Source: Nectonema munidae (lineage: Eukaryota; Nematomorpha; Nectonematoida; Nectonematidae). Taken from it: DNA of 64,000 nt. The stretch covers positions 446,501 to 510,500 of the forward strand of contig JAUIRK010000070.1 in NCBI GenBank assembly GCA_030549495.1. Direction: 5' to 3'. This document shows, piece by piece, positions 22,835 to 35,227 of this stretch. The translations under genes were made by a program, and so were the position numbers. The first letter of the stretch is position 1. Every line of letters starts with the position of its first letter. The notes beneath the pieces were generated by a model. It worked only from the letters and a program-made list of their open reading frames with translations, was not told the DNA's origin and did not search any database.

Positions 22835-23695
22835 TAGGGTTGCCAGATTACAAGATTAGAAATCCTGGACACTCTTGTAATTTCTCAGCATATATATAAA
22901 TTTATACCTACATACACAGCGAGGCCAATATCTATATTATAATAAGCTAGCGTCTGTGTGTGTGTCGCTGGAAGCATTTTGATTGGTTGAAATTATTTAT
23001 ATATGTTTCTATGTGTGTTTGTCTATCGAAGCATTCTGATTGGTTGAAATTATTATATGTTTTGTGGGTATTTTTATATGTGTGATTAGTTCATATATCT
23101 GGAGTGTGAGGGTCGCTTGAAGCATTCTGATTGGTTGAAATATATTTTCTATGTATTTTTATATGGTGTAATAGAAAAATACACAGAAAAGATACAATTA
23201 TTCTAAAAACTGACCACCATACCATATAACACTATTAGCAACTCAAAATACACATTACCCTGAATCCTATGTTTCGAGCGCAGCGAGAAACGACTACGGG
23301 ACCGGCTAGTATTATTATAAAACGTAAAGATAATTATCACAAACATAAAGAAAGATTTTAAAAGGGGTATAAAGAAAACAAAAGGAAAATAATTATATAC
23401 ACACACACACACCTATACAAACATACACAATATACAGATAAAAACAAGCAACTAAGGATAAAAAATCCAGATTAAGATATCGTGGATTGTCCCTCAAGAA
23501 AAAGATGCTATCTATGAATTATAATCACATACAAAGTTTCAACGAATAACCTTTTTGAGTTGTTAAATATAATATTATTATGATAAACTAAAATCTGGAA
23601 AATAAGTGTGTCCCAGAAGTGTCAATGCGGGACAGGGGACAAAATGATCAAATTCGTGACATGTCCTGAGAAAAACCGGATCTCTGGCAACCCTA
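22835..23695. mobile_element. Non-autonomous hAT element with a nested Helitron
   Basis: The left end TAGGGTTGCCAGA and right end TCTGGCAACCCTA are perfect 13-bp inverted repeats. Flanking 8-mers CTCTATAC (22827-22834) and TCCTATAC (23696-23703) match at 6 of 8 positions, which fits a decayed hAT target duplication. Removing the Helitron leaves about 480 bp without coding capacity. Confidence 0.8.
22931..23309 (+). mobile_element. Short non-autonomous Helitron
   Basis: The 5' end TCTATATTATAATAAGC and 3' end hairpin GTTTCGAGCGCAGCGAGAAAC, then CTAG, lie between host A and T, the Helitron signature. It is 379 bp with no coding capacity. Three copies of GAAGCATTYTGATTGGTTGAAAT occur inside (near 22971, 23030 and 23119). 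It is inserted in the hAT MITE at 22835-23695. Confidence 0.88.
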
Positions 23696-23703
23696 TCCTA
23701 TAC

Positions 23704-24080
23704 CCTCATACTGTTCAAAGTGTTTTAAATGTACTCTCAATCAGTTTTTTTTAAGTTATTTAATATTTAGTCGTATCTCAATGTATTTTGATATTTGAAA
23801 AATATGATGGAAACGATGTATGCTATTAAATGTACCCCTGTTTCATTTGACCGATGTATCATTAAAATTAAAAACATGAAACTTTTGTTTTTTACATGTA
23901 CATTACAATGTTGGTATGCAATGAACACTACACGTTACATTACATCCTTTCATTTGCACTAAATTAACACAAACAACTCTCTAGATACAGCGTTATAATA
24001 AATATTTACAATAAACATTGAGAACATTTTACTATTTCATGTTTAACATAGATATTGTTTGAAAATCACATTTTTCTTCA
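23704..24080. other. Gene-free AT-rich stretch
   Basis: I see no gene, repeat or element end here. Confidence 0.45.
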
Positions 24081-26230
24081 AGAAAATAGAGAACATGTTC
24101 ATTTTCAGATTTTATGCATACAGTACACAGTTTTTTGTATATATTGTACAACATCCACAATCGCAATTTCTACGAGAGCTCAGACAGCCCTGTATCTTTC
24201 GGCCAGGCTGTGCTGGAACTAAATGGAGTATGATTGCCTTCTAAACAATGTTCGGTTATTTCTCCACTTTCACTTGAATAAAGGTATCCGTTTGGATCAG
24301 CCGCTACAATTGTGATTTATCAAATGACTGAAATTTTCAACAAAGCTCGCATTCCGATGAGTCAAAAGAATGCATTAATAAGCTGGAAAAATTACACTAC
24401 AATGGGACTAAAGAAAATATAAGTGAATAGACAAAATAAGGAAAGGCATCCTGATCCACGCATTAAGTTTCAATAATAGACGATCTTGATTTTCTCCTGC
24501 AAAACGACAATCAGGTCATCAAGGCTATATCGGATCTGTGGACCAAAGTCTGGTGAAATTAGAATAACGTTGAAATTAACAACACATTGCGGCTGAACAA
24601 AAAAACTTTATGCTAAATTTGGGAAAAGTCACTAAGTTGTGTTGCTTTATACAGCAGTGATGAAGAGAGACATAACGATGATCTAACGCTGCTACAAAAT
24701 GAAGCAGAACTATCCGCAGCAGCGTGTCAAAGTTATTACCCCTTCAGTCGTGCAGCACTGAAACATACAAAACCACAGACATAAAGGCAACATATATCAA
24801 ATAATAACTCAATCCTTTCTCTCAATCGCAGTACATTAAAAAGACATGAGATCATAAAGAAAAATGGGCCAGTGCTTTGAAGGCTAAATTCAAGATAAAT
24901 CTTCCTCTTGTTGTCCACTGGGATGTTAAATCATGGCTGACTTGACAGGTCATGATCATTTGGATCGATTACAAAAAATGATCTCTGCAATGTCGTATCC
25001 CAGCTGCTATAGGTGGCTATAACAAGTAGCAGTGGAGAGGATCAAGCACGTGTCATGGTAGAGATTCTGCAAGCGTGGTGTGTGGACAAAATGTTGTCTC
25101 TATTTTGACATCATTTAATCAAACACAGGTTTGAACTCAGGTCCATGTGTCATGCAATTCAACATAAATTGAAGAAAAATTTGCTGCATTTCTCATGTCG
25201 ACACGATATCTTGGAGCTATTAATAGGACTGGCATTCACGGTGCTTTTTGTATAGTGCTACTGTTCAAACCGTTTAAGCAACAATGGGAGTTTATCAATT
25301 ACGCGAGATACTCGACGGGTATTGATGATGAGTACATCGCCTCAAAAATAAGCACAATCAAAGAGAAGATCATCACGTCTGAAGAGAAGTACTTGGAAGA
25401 TCAACTGATAAGTGTTAATTCCAAAGGACTGTTGAAACTCTCAATCATATTCTTTGGTCGTACCCCATCTCGTGGAATCCAATTCATGGCTCTAGATGCA
25501 ATGCACCATCCTCGGTGGATGAAAAAGATTATATATGTACTGAAGATTTGGATGTTTCGAGGTTAGTTCAAATTAACTTGATCTGAACAAAAAAGCAGTG
25601 GGAAATTTTGTATCTTCTATCTCACGTTGTATTTGAGCTTGTTTCTCAGCTCTGATAGTAGATTTTGGTCCACTGAACGATCAGCGTCTTTTGAAGGAAC
25701 TGCACAACTACAAAAACTCAATTAAAAAGTATCCAAAGTCACAACTGCTAAACTTAGATTACACCTCTGTATATATCGAACCAGCTTGTCGGTCTTTCGT
25801 TCTTCGATCCAAATGTTCCACTGGAAACAAAGCCTGCGATGGCCAGATCCCTTCAGTCTAAACAAGGAGATATTGAAAATATCAAGAGAATCAAGATTCA
25901 TGTACGCTTGATACTAGAAATAAAGTTGGAAGACAAGAATTTTTCTTCGAAAAATTAGCTACCGAACCAGGTTTCTTGCAAAGTGGCCTAAAAATAAGAA
26001 ACTTCCGCAAAGGATTAAAACTTGTCCAAAATATCTGGGTTACAAATTATTACAAGAAGAAAGCGGTGGTTCTCGTCCAGGAGTACAATCGCATAGAATG
26101 ATTATCAGCTGTAATTTCTTCGATTCGTCTCTGAACATCGGCGCCAATTTCCAGGCGAAAAGAAATTCACTTTGTGTTGTACAAATGGAAATCTTGCATG
26201 ACCGTCTATTCAGCGTCAATGAGCTATGAC
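24080..26230 (+). pseudogene. Decayed transposon protein gene, family not named
   Basis: About 2.1 kb of broken coding sequence on the plus strand. Recognisable pieces in order: a Lys/Glu-rich N-terminal part with SIIDDLDFLLQND (near 24480); a segment reading DLTGHDHLDRL (near 24940); the longest open frame 25195-25566 with IVLLFKPFKQQWEFI and TPSRGIQFMALDAMHHPRWM then KKIIYVLKIWMFRG; and a tail with LVQNIWVTNYY and LVQEYNRIE (near 26020-26095). I recall this protein type from many invertebrate genomes as multi-copy and transposon-associated (motif RGIRF-AP-AMHHARWM), but cannot assign the superfamily. Many frame breaks; no terminal repeats were identified. Decayed. Confidence 0.65.
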
Positions 26231-26485
26231 TATAAAAGTCATATTTACTCTACTAATTTACTTCATTTTTTTTCATTTTTGTAAAGAGATTAAGCCTGAT
26301 GTAAACAAAGCGCGACTTTAATTTTACGTGCTATATCTTTTTTTCTTGTTGTTTAGCTACCACTAAATATGTTTATATCCGAATAAAACTTTATTTGCGC
26401 AATCAATATCTATATGTGAACCAGTATCCGAGTTAGAAGCATAATTTTTGATGAAAATTAAAAAATTAAGAACCACCCTATTGTC

Positions 26486-26848
26486 TAGTGATGGAAATTA
26501 ACCACGTTTTCGATAACCGGTTAATTCATTGCCTAATATCTTTTAAGTTTTTGAAAAATTAAATCTTTTAATTTTTGGGAAATTTTGAGTCCATAAATAT
26601 ACATAAGATACAAAAAATAGTTCGGCAAGAAAAAGATCAACCGCAATTTTATTAAATCATAATTACAAGTATTAGAGCATAAAAATAAGGTTAAAATTGG
26701 TTTTAAAGTATCTATATGTCATTTTATTATGATTTGCTGAAGGTTTTACGAGTTGAATTAACCTGTGAATTACGGCTCGTTTACGGTGAATAAGTCAGCT
26801 TTATTCACCAGTTATTAATGGGTTAATTTTCACCGATTACTATCTCTA
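26486..26848. mobile_element. Candidate hAT-like MITE
   Basis: The left end TAGTGATGGAAATTAACC and right end (other strand) TAGAGATAGTAATCGG...AAATTAACC share TAGWGAT and an AATTAACC block. TAGTGATGG is a common hAT end. No matching 8-bp target duplication was found, so the boundaries are provisional. No coding capacity. Confidence 0.4.
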
Positions 26849-28750
26849 GACGTATCCCTTCCTCTTGCCCCCCCTCCCTTAGGCACTAAAATGAGGTCCA
26901 TCGACACAAGTACCAAAAATTATTTTTAACTCTTTTTTAAATCTTTTTTTACTAAGTTTAAAAGAGCTTCCTTTCTAGTTTACTTAATTCCATATTTAGC
27001 ATAATAGCATATTTATCTATTTCTCTATAGTTTAATAAAATCTGGATTATCTGAATGTATGAATTTTGAGTTATTGAGCTTCGGAAATCTAAGTTTGTGA
27101 ACTTAAGTTCGTGCAATTTAAATGTGTTTTGAGATTATAATTTGAAGATCATTTATTGCATGTTAAATCCGAGATTTAAAATCTTCCATCCTTCCTGAAG
27201 AAATATCTAATTGTTCCTCTGGATTGGAGTGAAGAAGCAGCGATCTCTTGGCGTACTTTGCATGCGCTTCATAATTAAATGGAAAGCATTGAGTGGTAAA
27301 TTGGAGCGTCGCCGATATCTTATACTAAAATGTGCCCACTTATAAACATCATCCAAGTCTTTAAGTCGAAACATCATTTGGTTTAGTGGAAGTAATGTTA
27401 GTTATGTGCACGACAGCAACAATACAAGAACGACATGAATACGGGATGTGTGTGTGTGTGTTGTAAGTATGTAAACTACATTTTTGTCGTCTACCTGTTG
27501 GATTAAAATAATAATAATAATGCAGTGTGTTCTAATCCACGCGCTTAAAAAGTTGCGCGGATGAATAAGGATTATTCATCTCCTATTTTCTCCCTCCGCA
27601 CAATGAGTGCGTGTGTGGAGGATGCAGGAGAAGTTAAGCATTAACCCAGTACTATCAGGATTGCCTCCTGCAGAAGAATAAGTTTGGTGCACAAAAGAGG
27701 CTTGTCATCTTGGTAATTGTGGAGAGTGTGTGTGGAGCAAAATAAAATGCGTCTTGACTTGGAAAATGTTTTCCTTCTGGTGTATCCTTGATATGCATGC
27801 TTTGTATATGACTTCTTGAATTGTGGTATCCATTAGTTAGAGCAGGAGAGAATTAAGTAAAGGGGAAAAATGAATGAAAAGTTGTATAAAAAATTACGAT
27901 CATTTAACAGATTCTGTTTTGACAATCTTAAAGATAAATAGAAAAGTTAGAGGACTGTATGGATGAAGAAATAAGATTGAACATATGATGTATATATTAA
28001 AAGCACTTTTTATATCAATATCTCATTTATGTTTCTAAGCCACAGGGGTATTCATTAATCAGCCAGTTATAAAAAGTGAAGCAACAATCAGGGATAGTCA
28101 GTTACAATAAACTTATAAAATCGTTGAAATTCGAAGCTAGCTGCCTTTTCAAATTTACAGATCTGTAAACACGTGCTTCTTTTTCTTTTTTTTACTATTT
28201 TCTTCTATTAAGGTATTTCGATGCTTTGAAACATTATTTTTGTAACCCCATTTCTATAATTTAGTATTCATCCATTTCGTATATTTGTTGTCTGGTATTA
28301 TGCCAATATCTTAGCATATATTTCCATCTCGCAATAATTTTTCAATCTTTCATTTCATCTCGAAGGAATTTGGCTATCCCTTTCAAGATCTTCGTTTTGA
28401 CTTCTATTGTCACTTATTTGCATCTAACAAATTTCTGGATTTTGGCATGATGATCAAATAAAAAAAGCGTGCAAAAGATTGTATTGTATTGTTACTTTAT
28501 CCTTTTTATTCTCATTTCTTTGGATACCTTGCAAAGACATAGCTTTTGAAAAATGAAATCAATGACCAACTCTCTAACAAACTAACTAAGAAATAGTATG
28601 CTTTGGTAGAGAAAGAAAAGTTCTCTCACACTGATAAAAAAAATACTCCGTAACGTTTATATATGTGGTTTAACTTTTATCATGTATACCTTCTGTTTGT
28701 ATCAAGGGCGCAGAAAGTTTAATTTTTTTGGAAAGGCCAAATCATTTTAA
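26849..28750. other. Intergenic stretch with simple repeats
   Basis: No gene seen. Contains short (GT)n near 27449 and (AAT)n near 27507. A CpG-containing patch at 27530-27640 has inverted copies of ATTCATC. CAAGGGCGCAGAAAG at 28706 looks like another hAT-type end without a partner. Confidence 0.4.
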
Positions 28751-28761
28751 TTGATATAAAC

Positions 28762-29156
28762 CAGGGGTGTGGAAACTACGGCCCCAAAGTACATACACAT
28801 TTTCATCATTGAGAATGTTCATTTAGAATTTTCCCAACACTTCTCCACATTTATCCCACCCAAGTATTTGAATCTTGAAGTGCTGCCTCATTCTCATTGA
28901 CATTATTTGTTATTTCTGTAACAGAAAAATTACTCAGTTACCTTTTTTGTGAAATAAATGTGTTTTAGGTGAAGTTGTTGTATTTAAAGATCAATTTTAA
29001 TAAAAATTAATTTTTTCTTTTGATTCTATATATAATTCTTTTTCTTTTAACGTTCTTAAAAATGTCTTTGAAAAATGTGCTTTTTTTAGATGCGACCCTT
29101 CCAAAAATCGGATTTTCTAAATGCGGCCCTTACACTGAAAAGTTTTCCCACCCCTG
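28762..29156. mobile_element. Non-autonomous hAT MITE
   Basis: Left end CAGGGGTGTGGAAACTACGG; right end (other strand) CAGGGGTGGGAAAACTTTTC. Target duplications ATATAAAC (28754-28761) and ATTTAAAC (29157-29164) match at 7 of 8. Length 395 bp. GCGGCCC-type motifs lie near both ends. No coding capacity. Confidence 0.85.
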
Positions 29157-29164
29157 ATTTAAAC

Positions 29165-31090
29165 GGTCAAAATTTTTTGCCCAATATTAGTAATCAATAT
29201 CTGTGAATTGACTCCAAATTTTACATCTTCAAAGATGACGTCATTGTTATGCATAATGGCGTTAATGATAGATGAAGGAGACAATGAAGATAAGTTATGT
29301 TTATGTTAAACATAATGTTTTGTAAAATGCCTTTATAATCGATATCATATCTTTATTAGAAAATTAATTAATTTAACGGGCATATAGATTTAGCAATGAA
29401 GTTTTGCTATATCCTTTTTGGATAATTTTTTACGGTTACAATGGGATTAATTCTTCCTTTATTTTTTAATATTTTATAGTCTATGCAAACACAAACATAG
29501 ATATATTAATTGATATCATTCTGTAAAATCAGTAAAAATATTTAATAAACTAACTAAACAAACAAAGAAACCAACTAATTTAATGAACAAACTCCTTTGA
29601 ACCGAAGCCAAATTTAGTTATAAACTTTTTTTCTACTCAATCACTGAGAAAAAAAATCTTTTAGCCCTGTAATTATTATGTGACATTCTATGAGCAAGTC
29701 GTATAAGGCAAGTGAAGGGTCATATACACTATATAATCACTTAATATCAAACTCATATGTATATTTGTATTTTATTCCATCCATACTATACATATAATCA
29801 ATGTTGTTGGCGCATTATTATTATTTTCATTATTGTTTTTATCGTTTGATCTTTCGCATCTGTGGACATATCAACACATCGCTTTACTGTACCTTCTTTC
29901 CACTGTTTTTGTCATCACCACTTTTTATTTTTATCTTGATAAAGAAACTTAATTTCAAAACCGCTTGATAACAAAAAGTATTTAGTGTGTCCCCTCTCAA
30001 TAATATTACAAATCTAAAAAAGTGCAATTCAATAAAATAACGCCATAAAGAAAGCTTGACATAAAGAAGAACAAAATCGCAAAAAGCTTCCCTGCTAATG
30101 ATTTGAGATACTTTATTGGTAAGGTTTACAACAAAATAACAAACAAAACAGTGCAATCTAGTAAAGTAAGTTTTCACAAAAAGACATAATTCATTAGTAG
30201 AAGTATAATAATTTATATAAATGGTGATACGTAGTGTGTACTAATTTACTTCATGTGCTGAAAAAAGTGGCAAATTTAGAAGGAAGTGATTGGACAATCC
30301 GCATGAGCATGTCAATAAAAATAGATGTTACAAATAAGGCACAGATTTTTCAAGAAGTGCATATATATTTTCCAGACAAATGAAACTAACAAATTTGTGT
30401 TATAGCCAAGTTTTTGAGAAGTGCATAACCATTTGCTCCAAAAGGAAAACTCATCAATTCTACAGCAGTTCCACGTTTCTTATCCATCAACTTGCTTGAA
30501 CTCCTTTGCGGGCAAAATATTAAATACCAAAGGGCACACTTTTGCCCTTGGAAATTATACTTAGATAATTATACTTATACGCTAAAGATAAATTTTTATA
30601 AATAATCATCCTGACAAACCTTGTTGGGCCAAATATCCCTAAGACAAATGCTGGTCAGCCGAATTACCCCCAGCAAAATGAAATGCCAACGCTGAAACAT
30701 TTATTTACTTAAAGAAATCAAATTTAAAAGAAAAAAACTTTTAAAGTTAGCACACTGATGAAATATATTTAAATTTAAAAACTCATAGAGTTGCATTTTT
30801 TTCCAGGAAATGCATGGGATTAGAAAATATTTAAGATTTCCACGATACACAAGATATGAGGCAAAGAAAATTAAAAGGATGTTGACGGGAGTGTTTTCAT
30901 TCAGCAAGCGCATTCTCTGCTTGTGTTGAACAAAGAAGATCTGATAGTGGATCGAAGCAGAGACCTTGTGGTATAGAAGTCAAGTATCTAACCAACCTTA
31001 TTCCGCGTTCTTAATAAAACTTGAATAAAAATAAGCTCACGTATTTTTAAATTATAAGAAATAGCATAGTTTAGTCATAGGTATCGCATC
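29165..31090. other. Gene-free AT-rich stretch
   Basis: Only short open frames without recognisable content. A small imperfect hairpin (CAAAGGGCACACTTTTGCCCTTGG) lies near 30528. Nothing else defended. Confidence 0.45.
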
Positions 31091-31096
31091 CTAGGA

Positions 31097-31247
31097 AAGG
31101 TAAGGTAAAAGGTGTGGGGTGTTTTCATCGAGAAGGCACAATTGTGCCGCTTGTATCGAACTATAAGAAAGTAGGCTTGATGCGGGATCGAACCCAAGAC
31201 CTTGAGTTATCGAAATCCAGTACCTAACCAACCTTACTCACTCGCTT
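31097..31247 (-). mobile_element. tRNA-derived SINE (family A)
   Basis: On the minus strand: GAGTAAGGTTGGTTAGGTAC (A-box half), GGGTTCGATCCCGC (B-box), then GCGGCACAATTGTGCC, and a tail GAAAACACCCCACACC with TTTTACC repeats. It is the best-preserved copy of the family here. Confidence 0.85.
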
Positions 31248-31249
31248 TT

Positions 31250-32460
31250 TAAGGGGAAAGAGTATCCTTTCATAAGTCGACAGATGATAGAGATCACAGA
31301 ATCACGAATCAAGGGCGAATCTAGAAATTGGTATTATGGGGGGGGGGGGGGGCGGATTTTAATAAAATAGAACTCAAATTTTAAGCATATAAATTTAAGC
31401 TATATCAAAATTTTTAAGCTATTTTTATCTTATTTTGGGTAATAGTTTAATAAAAAGCAAAAATTGACTTTTTATCATAAAACTTAGAGTATCATAATAA
31501 TATATCAAAAAATTATAGGTTTATTATAAGAAAGTAATTAGAACACTTTTTAGCATACATATCAATAATGGTGTCAATCTCCAATCGAATATCTCTGTGA
31601 ACAAAAAGAAGAATGAGAGCATTAAAACGATCATCATTCATTGAAATGCGAAGTGAATTGATGTGGTAAAACTTGATGTGTTTAAATAATAAATTTACAA
31701 AAAAAATGGATAATATAAAAGTAATAAGTGTCACAATTAACTACGATTGAAACATAAAAAACTTTTTAGGGCTTCTCACTTTAGAGAAAGATTGAAGCTA
31801 AAAAACGAGTTGCAGAAATCATCATAATATTTGATTGCACAGATATAAACAAAATGAAATGATTACTGTTTATAATATTATTAACCAAGACATGGATGTC
31901 AATCATAACGCCATACCTTCTTTTTCTCAAGGAAGACAAAGAAACCACCAGAAAAAGTGTATAAAAGCAAGTGCATTGATCATCATGTTATATATTCTCC
32001 TTCTTTGCATACCTTTAAGAATCAATTTGTTTTCTTCTTCAAGGACAAGATGTTTCGTTTTTCATACCCAAATTTGTATACTTGGTTTTTTTCTACTTTT
32101 TTGATTTTCAATGTTGTCATGAATCATATTACATAAATTGGGGTGCTACGGTCGAAGACAATTCACTTTTGAAAAAAATGGTATTACAAAAATTGGTTAC
32201 TTTCATTTCATTTAGAGATCTTCGCCCCTCCCCTGAATGAGGAAAGAGGCTCTTGGTTAGTTGGAGGGTTATTTAGTTAGTTGGTGAATTAATTAATTGA
32301 TTGGTCAGTTTGTATCGCAGTTAGTTAAACCCGATATATCTCGGGTAAGATTTGATCACTGAATTGTCTTAGTACCAAACTATTTGGGAACGAATTGCCT
32401 GAGATCGAACGGTCTATAACCGAATATTTTAGTACCAAAATTTTTGAACACCAAATTTAA
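31250..32460. other. Intergenic stretch, G-run and simple repeats
   Basis: A run of about 15 G lies at 31338-31352, just after CAAGGGCGAATCTAGAAAT, a hAT-like end with no partner. AGTTGGTT-type short tandem repeats occur at 32255-32335. No gene recognised. Confidence 0.4.
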
Positions 32461-32461
32461 C

Positions 32462-33250
32462 TAGTAGAACCTCATGGTGGACACCTCAATAGTAGGGACA
32501 CCCAAAAATAGGGACTCTTGGAGGAGAACCCTTTTTTACACATAGGTTAAATACAATTTTAAGCCTTAACAATAGGGCCAACCTTGATATTCACAAATAA
32601 GAAATCATATATATAAATGACTTCCACCAATTTTTTTTAAATCTTTGAAACCCCCTCCCCTTCTCTGTCAGGATTTTTACATCTCCTGCTCTATTTTTTA
32701 ATGCAGCGCATCTAAAATTTGCTTACAGCCCCCATAAACACATATATGCGAGACGTCATATATGTTTGATCCAAAGCCTTGTTATTGGACGCGCTTTTGA
32801 CATGATTAATTGCCAAACTCATCGCGGTATTATAAAAATTGAATATGTAAGTGAGCATAGAAATCATACTATATTTTATGTTGCTCGTAAAAAAGATAAT
32901 TTCAGCATAAAAGACAAACATATTCTAGCAAATGTTTGAGACTGCTCGTTTTGGAAAGCTTTAAACACTCTGAATTAGAGTAAAAATGTAATGATCTCTT
33001 ACTTTTGCGCGCTGTACAACTTAGCTTTCATCTATATTCCTTTTTATGTCAAAGATTAATAAAAAACCGCAATGAATTGAATCTTAAATAATTTAAGTTT
33101 AGAAACAACTCCACTTCCATAAAAGCATCAATAATTCCCTGGATTGATCAAGCGATTTCTCTGATTAAACCACCTCCTATCATTAAATGCTTCATAAATT
33201 GTGGATATACTTCACTAACATATGAAAATGAAATGTACAAGATGGTGATT
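32462..33250 (+). mobile_element. Candidate pogo/Tigger-like remnant
   Basis: AGTAGAACCTCATGGTGGAC at 32463 resembles the pogo/Tigger end CAGTAGAACCTC. Downstream, 33105-33240 in one frame reads SIKASIIPWIDQAISLIKPP then IIKCFINCGY, similar in form to the C-terminus of pogo transposases (W-I-A-W--I---TI-NCF-K-GF). No right end or TA duplication was found. Tentative. Confidence 0.35.
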
Positions 33251-34142
33251 CAGTAGACAATGAATTATTGTCTTGCCTGATGTCTTGCCTTAAAACCTTA
33301 TTATTGATGAAACTCCAAGAAAGCTAAACTTCTTTGATCTATGCCTGAGGCAGAGGCGTATATTCACAGTGTGCTAGGTGTGCGGCGCACACCTTATAAT
33401 TTCATGCAGTTAAACCTGTTTGATTTGTTAAACTCTTCTTATTGGCTTTTCAGGACTTAATGTAGCCAAAAGTATGAAGGAAATGATATTTAAACTTGCA
33501 ATAAGTGAAGTTGCGCTATGTCTCAGGCGCACGCTTCATATCTACAATAAAGGCGTTATATTTTCTGAAGCACACCATATGGCAGTATTCAAAACTGTAT
33601 TATTCACATGAAGACGCAGCGTATTAGGGCAAGGAAAAACATATTTTCGCACGCTTTGCGTCAAACTGTATCATTTTTTCATCACACTTCCTCTCTCCTA
33701 CGCATCACGTCTCTGTATCAAGAAAACAAAATACAACGTTTATGACTATAAAACATGCTTTATCTGTCAGATCAGTTGTGCGCGATTTTCACAGCACCAA
33801 ATTATACTATTCAAGATCATCACAAATCTCAATTTTATATTCACCCGTTTTTTGTAGTTCAAGTTTATTATTTTAGATTAGATAAAATCAACCTTTTTGC
33901 ATTTTATTCCGTACATAAAAACTTAAGTAAATCTGTCAAAGTAAGGTTTTTGAACATTTACAATTTTTGGTTGAACAATTTTAATGCTCTCGTTATATTA
34001 TGCGTTGGACCTTAAATCCATAATGTATATTTTGGAAATTATGCATAAAGGATGAAAATTATACTTTATTTTTCTTATTATATGGCTAGTTAGAAGTTAG
34101 ATAGTTAGTTTAGAACTTGAGAAAATAATTTATTATTATAAA

Positions 34143-34255
34143 AGAACGTAAAGGTGAACAATTTATTGAGAACAAAGTTTATTTCTAAGTAAGTTTTTGC
34201 CGACAGTCGGCTTTATCAAACAATAAGAAGTAGTGAAGAGTAGGAGTAAGTTTAT
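34143..34255 (-). mobile_element. 113-bp retroelement-like insert with hammerhead-like hairpin
   Basis: Flanked by an exact 11-bp direct repeat ATTATTATAAA (34132-34142 and 34256-34266), so it is an insertion in the ZMYM1-like hAT. On the minus strand it contains TTTGATAA, a stem GCCGA/TCGGC with a 3-nt loop, then AAAAAC (34193-34221). This arrangement follows the hammerhead core (CUGANGA, stem II, GAAAC) with substitutions, then AATAAA-rich sequence. A variable-length target duplication suggests retrotransposition. Possible 5'-truncated Penelope-like fragment. Confidence 0.55.
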
Positions 34256-34585
34256 ATTATTATAAAGGCGTTTTTTATATCCCTTTATGTTTATTGGACT
34301 TAAATTTTTCAAAGTTTATTTTTATTATATTACAATAATTTTTAAATTTATTATAATTACTATTAAAGGAGAAACTTAAGATGAACAAATTTGGTAAAAA
34401 TGTTATAACTCTAAGTTTTGATTCAATCCCTGAATTAATACAGACATTTTGGTTTCGCCATTTATCTTACTAAATATTTTTTCATATGATCTTTTTTTAG
34501 ACAAATGGGTTTTGCTGTAAATGATTTAATTGAAAAGCCTTTTTCATTGCGCACATACGAAGAAAAAAAATAAATAGTTTAAGCT

Positions 34586-35227
34586 GGAAAACCACTTCCC
34601 TTTTTGCCTAAATTGACCGTAAAACATAAAGATAAAAATACATCGTATATTCGACATTTTTCTGTTTTGCAATACCAAATTGTTGATGGTTAACAGGGTG
34701 TGATAAAAAGTCTGCTCTATTCTGTTGGCCATGTTTATTATTTGCTAAAGAGTCAAGTGTTTGGAACAAAAAAGGATTCACAGATCCCAATCATATGTCC
34801 ACTTCACAAAAGAAACATGAAAAATCACGAAATCACATAGAAACTTCTTTGAACTTGAAGGTATTTGGGCATCAAAGAATTGACATCCTTTTTGAGAGTC
34901 AGAAGAACGAAGAAATCAAGAAACACATGAAATAGTTAAAAAAAAAATAGAGAAGTATTCAAACGCTTAGTTGACGTTGTGTGTTTTTTGGCAAAACAAA
35001 ATTTAGCTTTCAGAGGACATCCTGAACTTGATTCTTCCTTAAATCGTGGAAACTACGTTGAGCTTTTAAAAGTTATTAAAAATTACGACTCTTTATTGAA
35101 TGAGCACTTAATCGAGTCTAAAGTTTTCCAAGGTACATCTCCTACTATACAAAATGATATAATTAAAGCCATTGCAAATACTTTGAGAGCTCATATAAAA
35201 GAAGAAATAAAATCTACAAATTTTTAA
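34586..35227 (+). pseudogene. Truncated ZMYM1-like hAT transposase (TTF domain)
   Basis: Broken coding sequence of the surrounding hAT. The first part reads KPLPFLPKLTVKHK, YIRHFSVLQYQIVDG, then ALFCWPCLLFAKESSVWNKK and SQKKHEKSRNHIE, the TTF-type zinc-binding domain of ZMYM1-like hAT proteins (C-W-P-C pair and late His visible). The frame at 34979-35227 continues with LAKQNLAFRGHPELDSSLNR, GNYVELLKVIKNYDSLLNEH and QGTSPTIQNDIIKAI, the conserved region just before the catalytic DEST block. It stops there: the catalytic core and dimerisation domain are absent from this copy. In-frame stops or shifts occur near 34690 and 34935. Not functional. Confidence 0.85.

Noticed and set aside
23203-23412. 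Minus-strand frame with a SRSRSRFSLRSKH stretch
   Set aside because: It lies across the Helitron 3' hairpin; the Ser-Arg run is repeat-derived.
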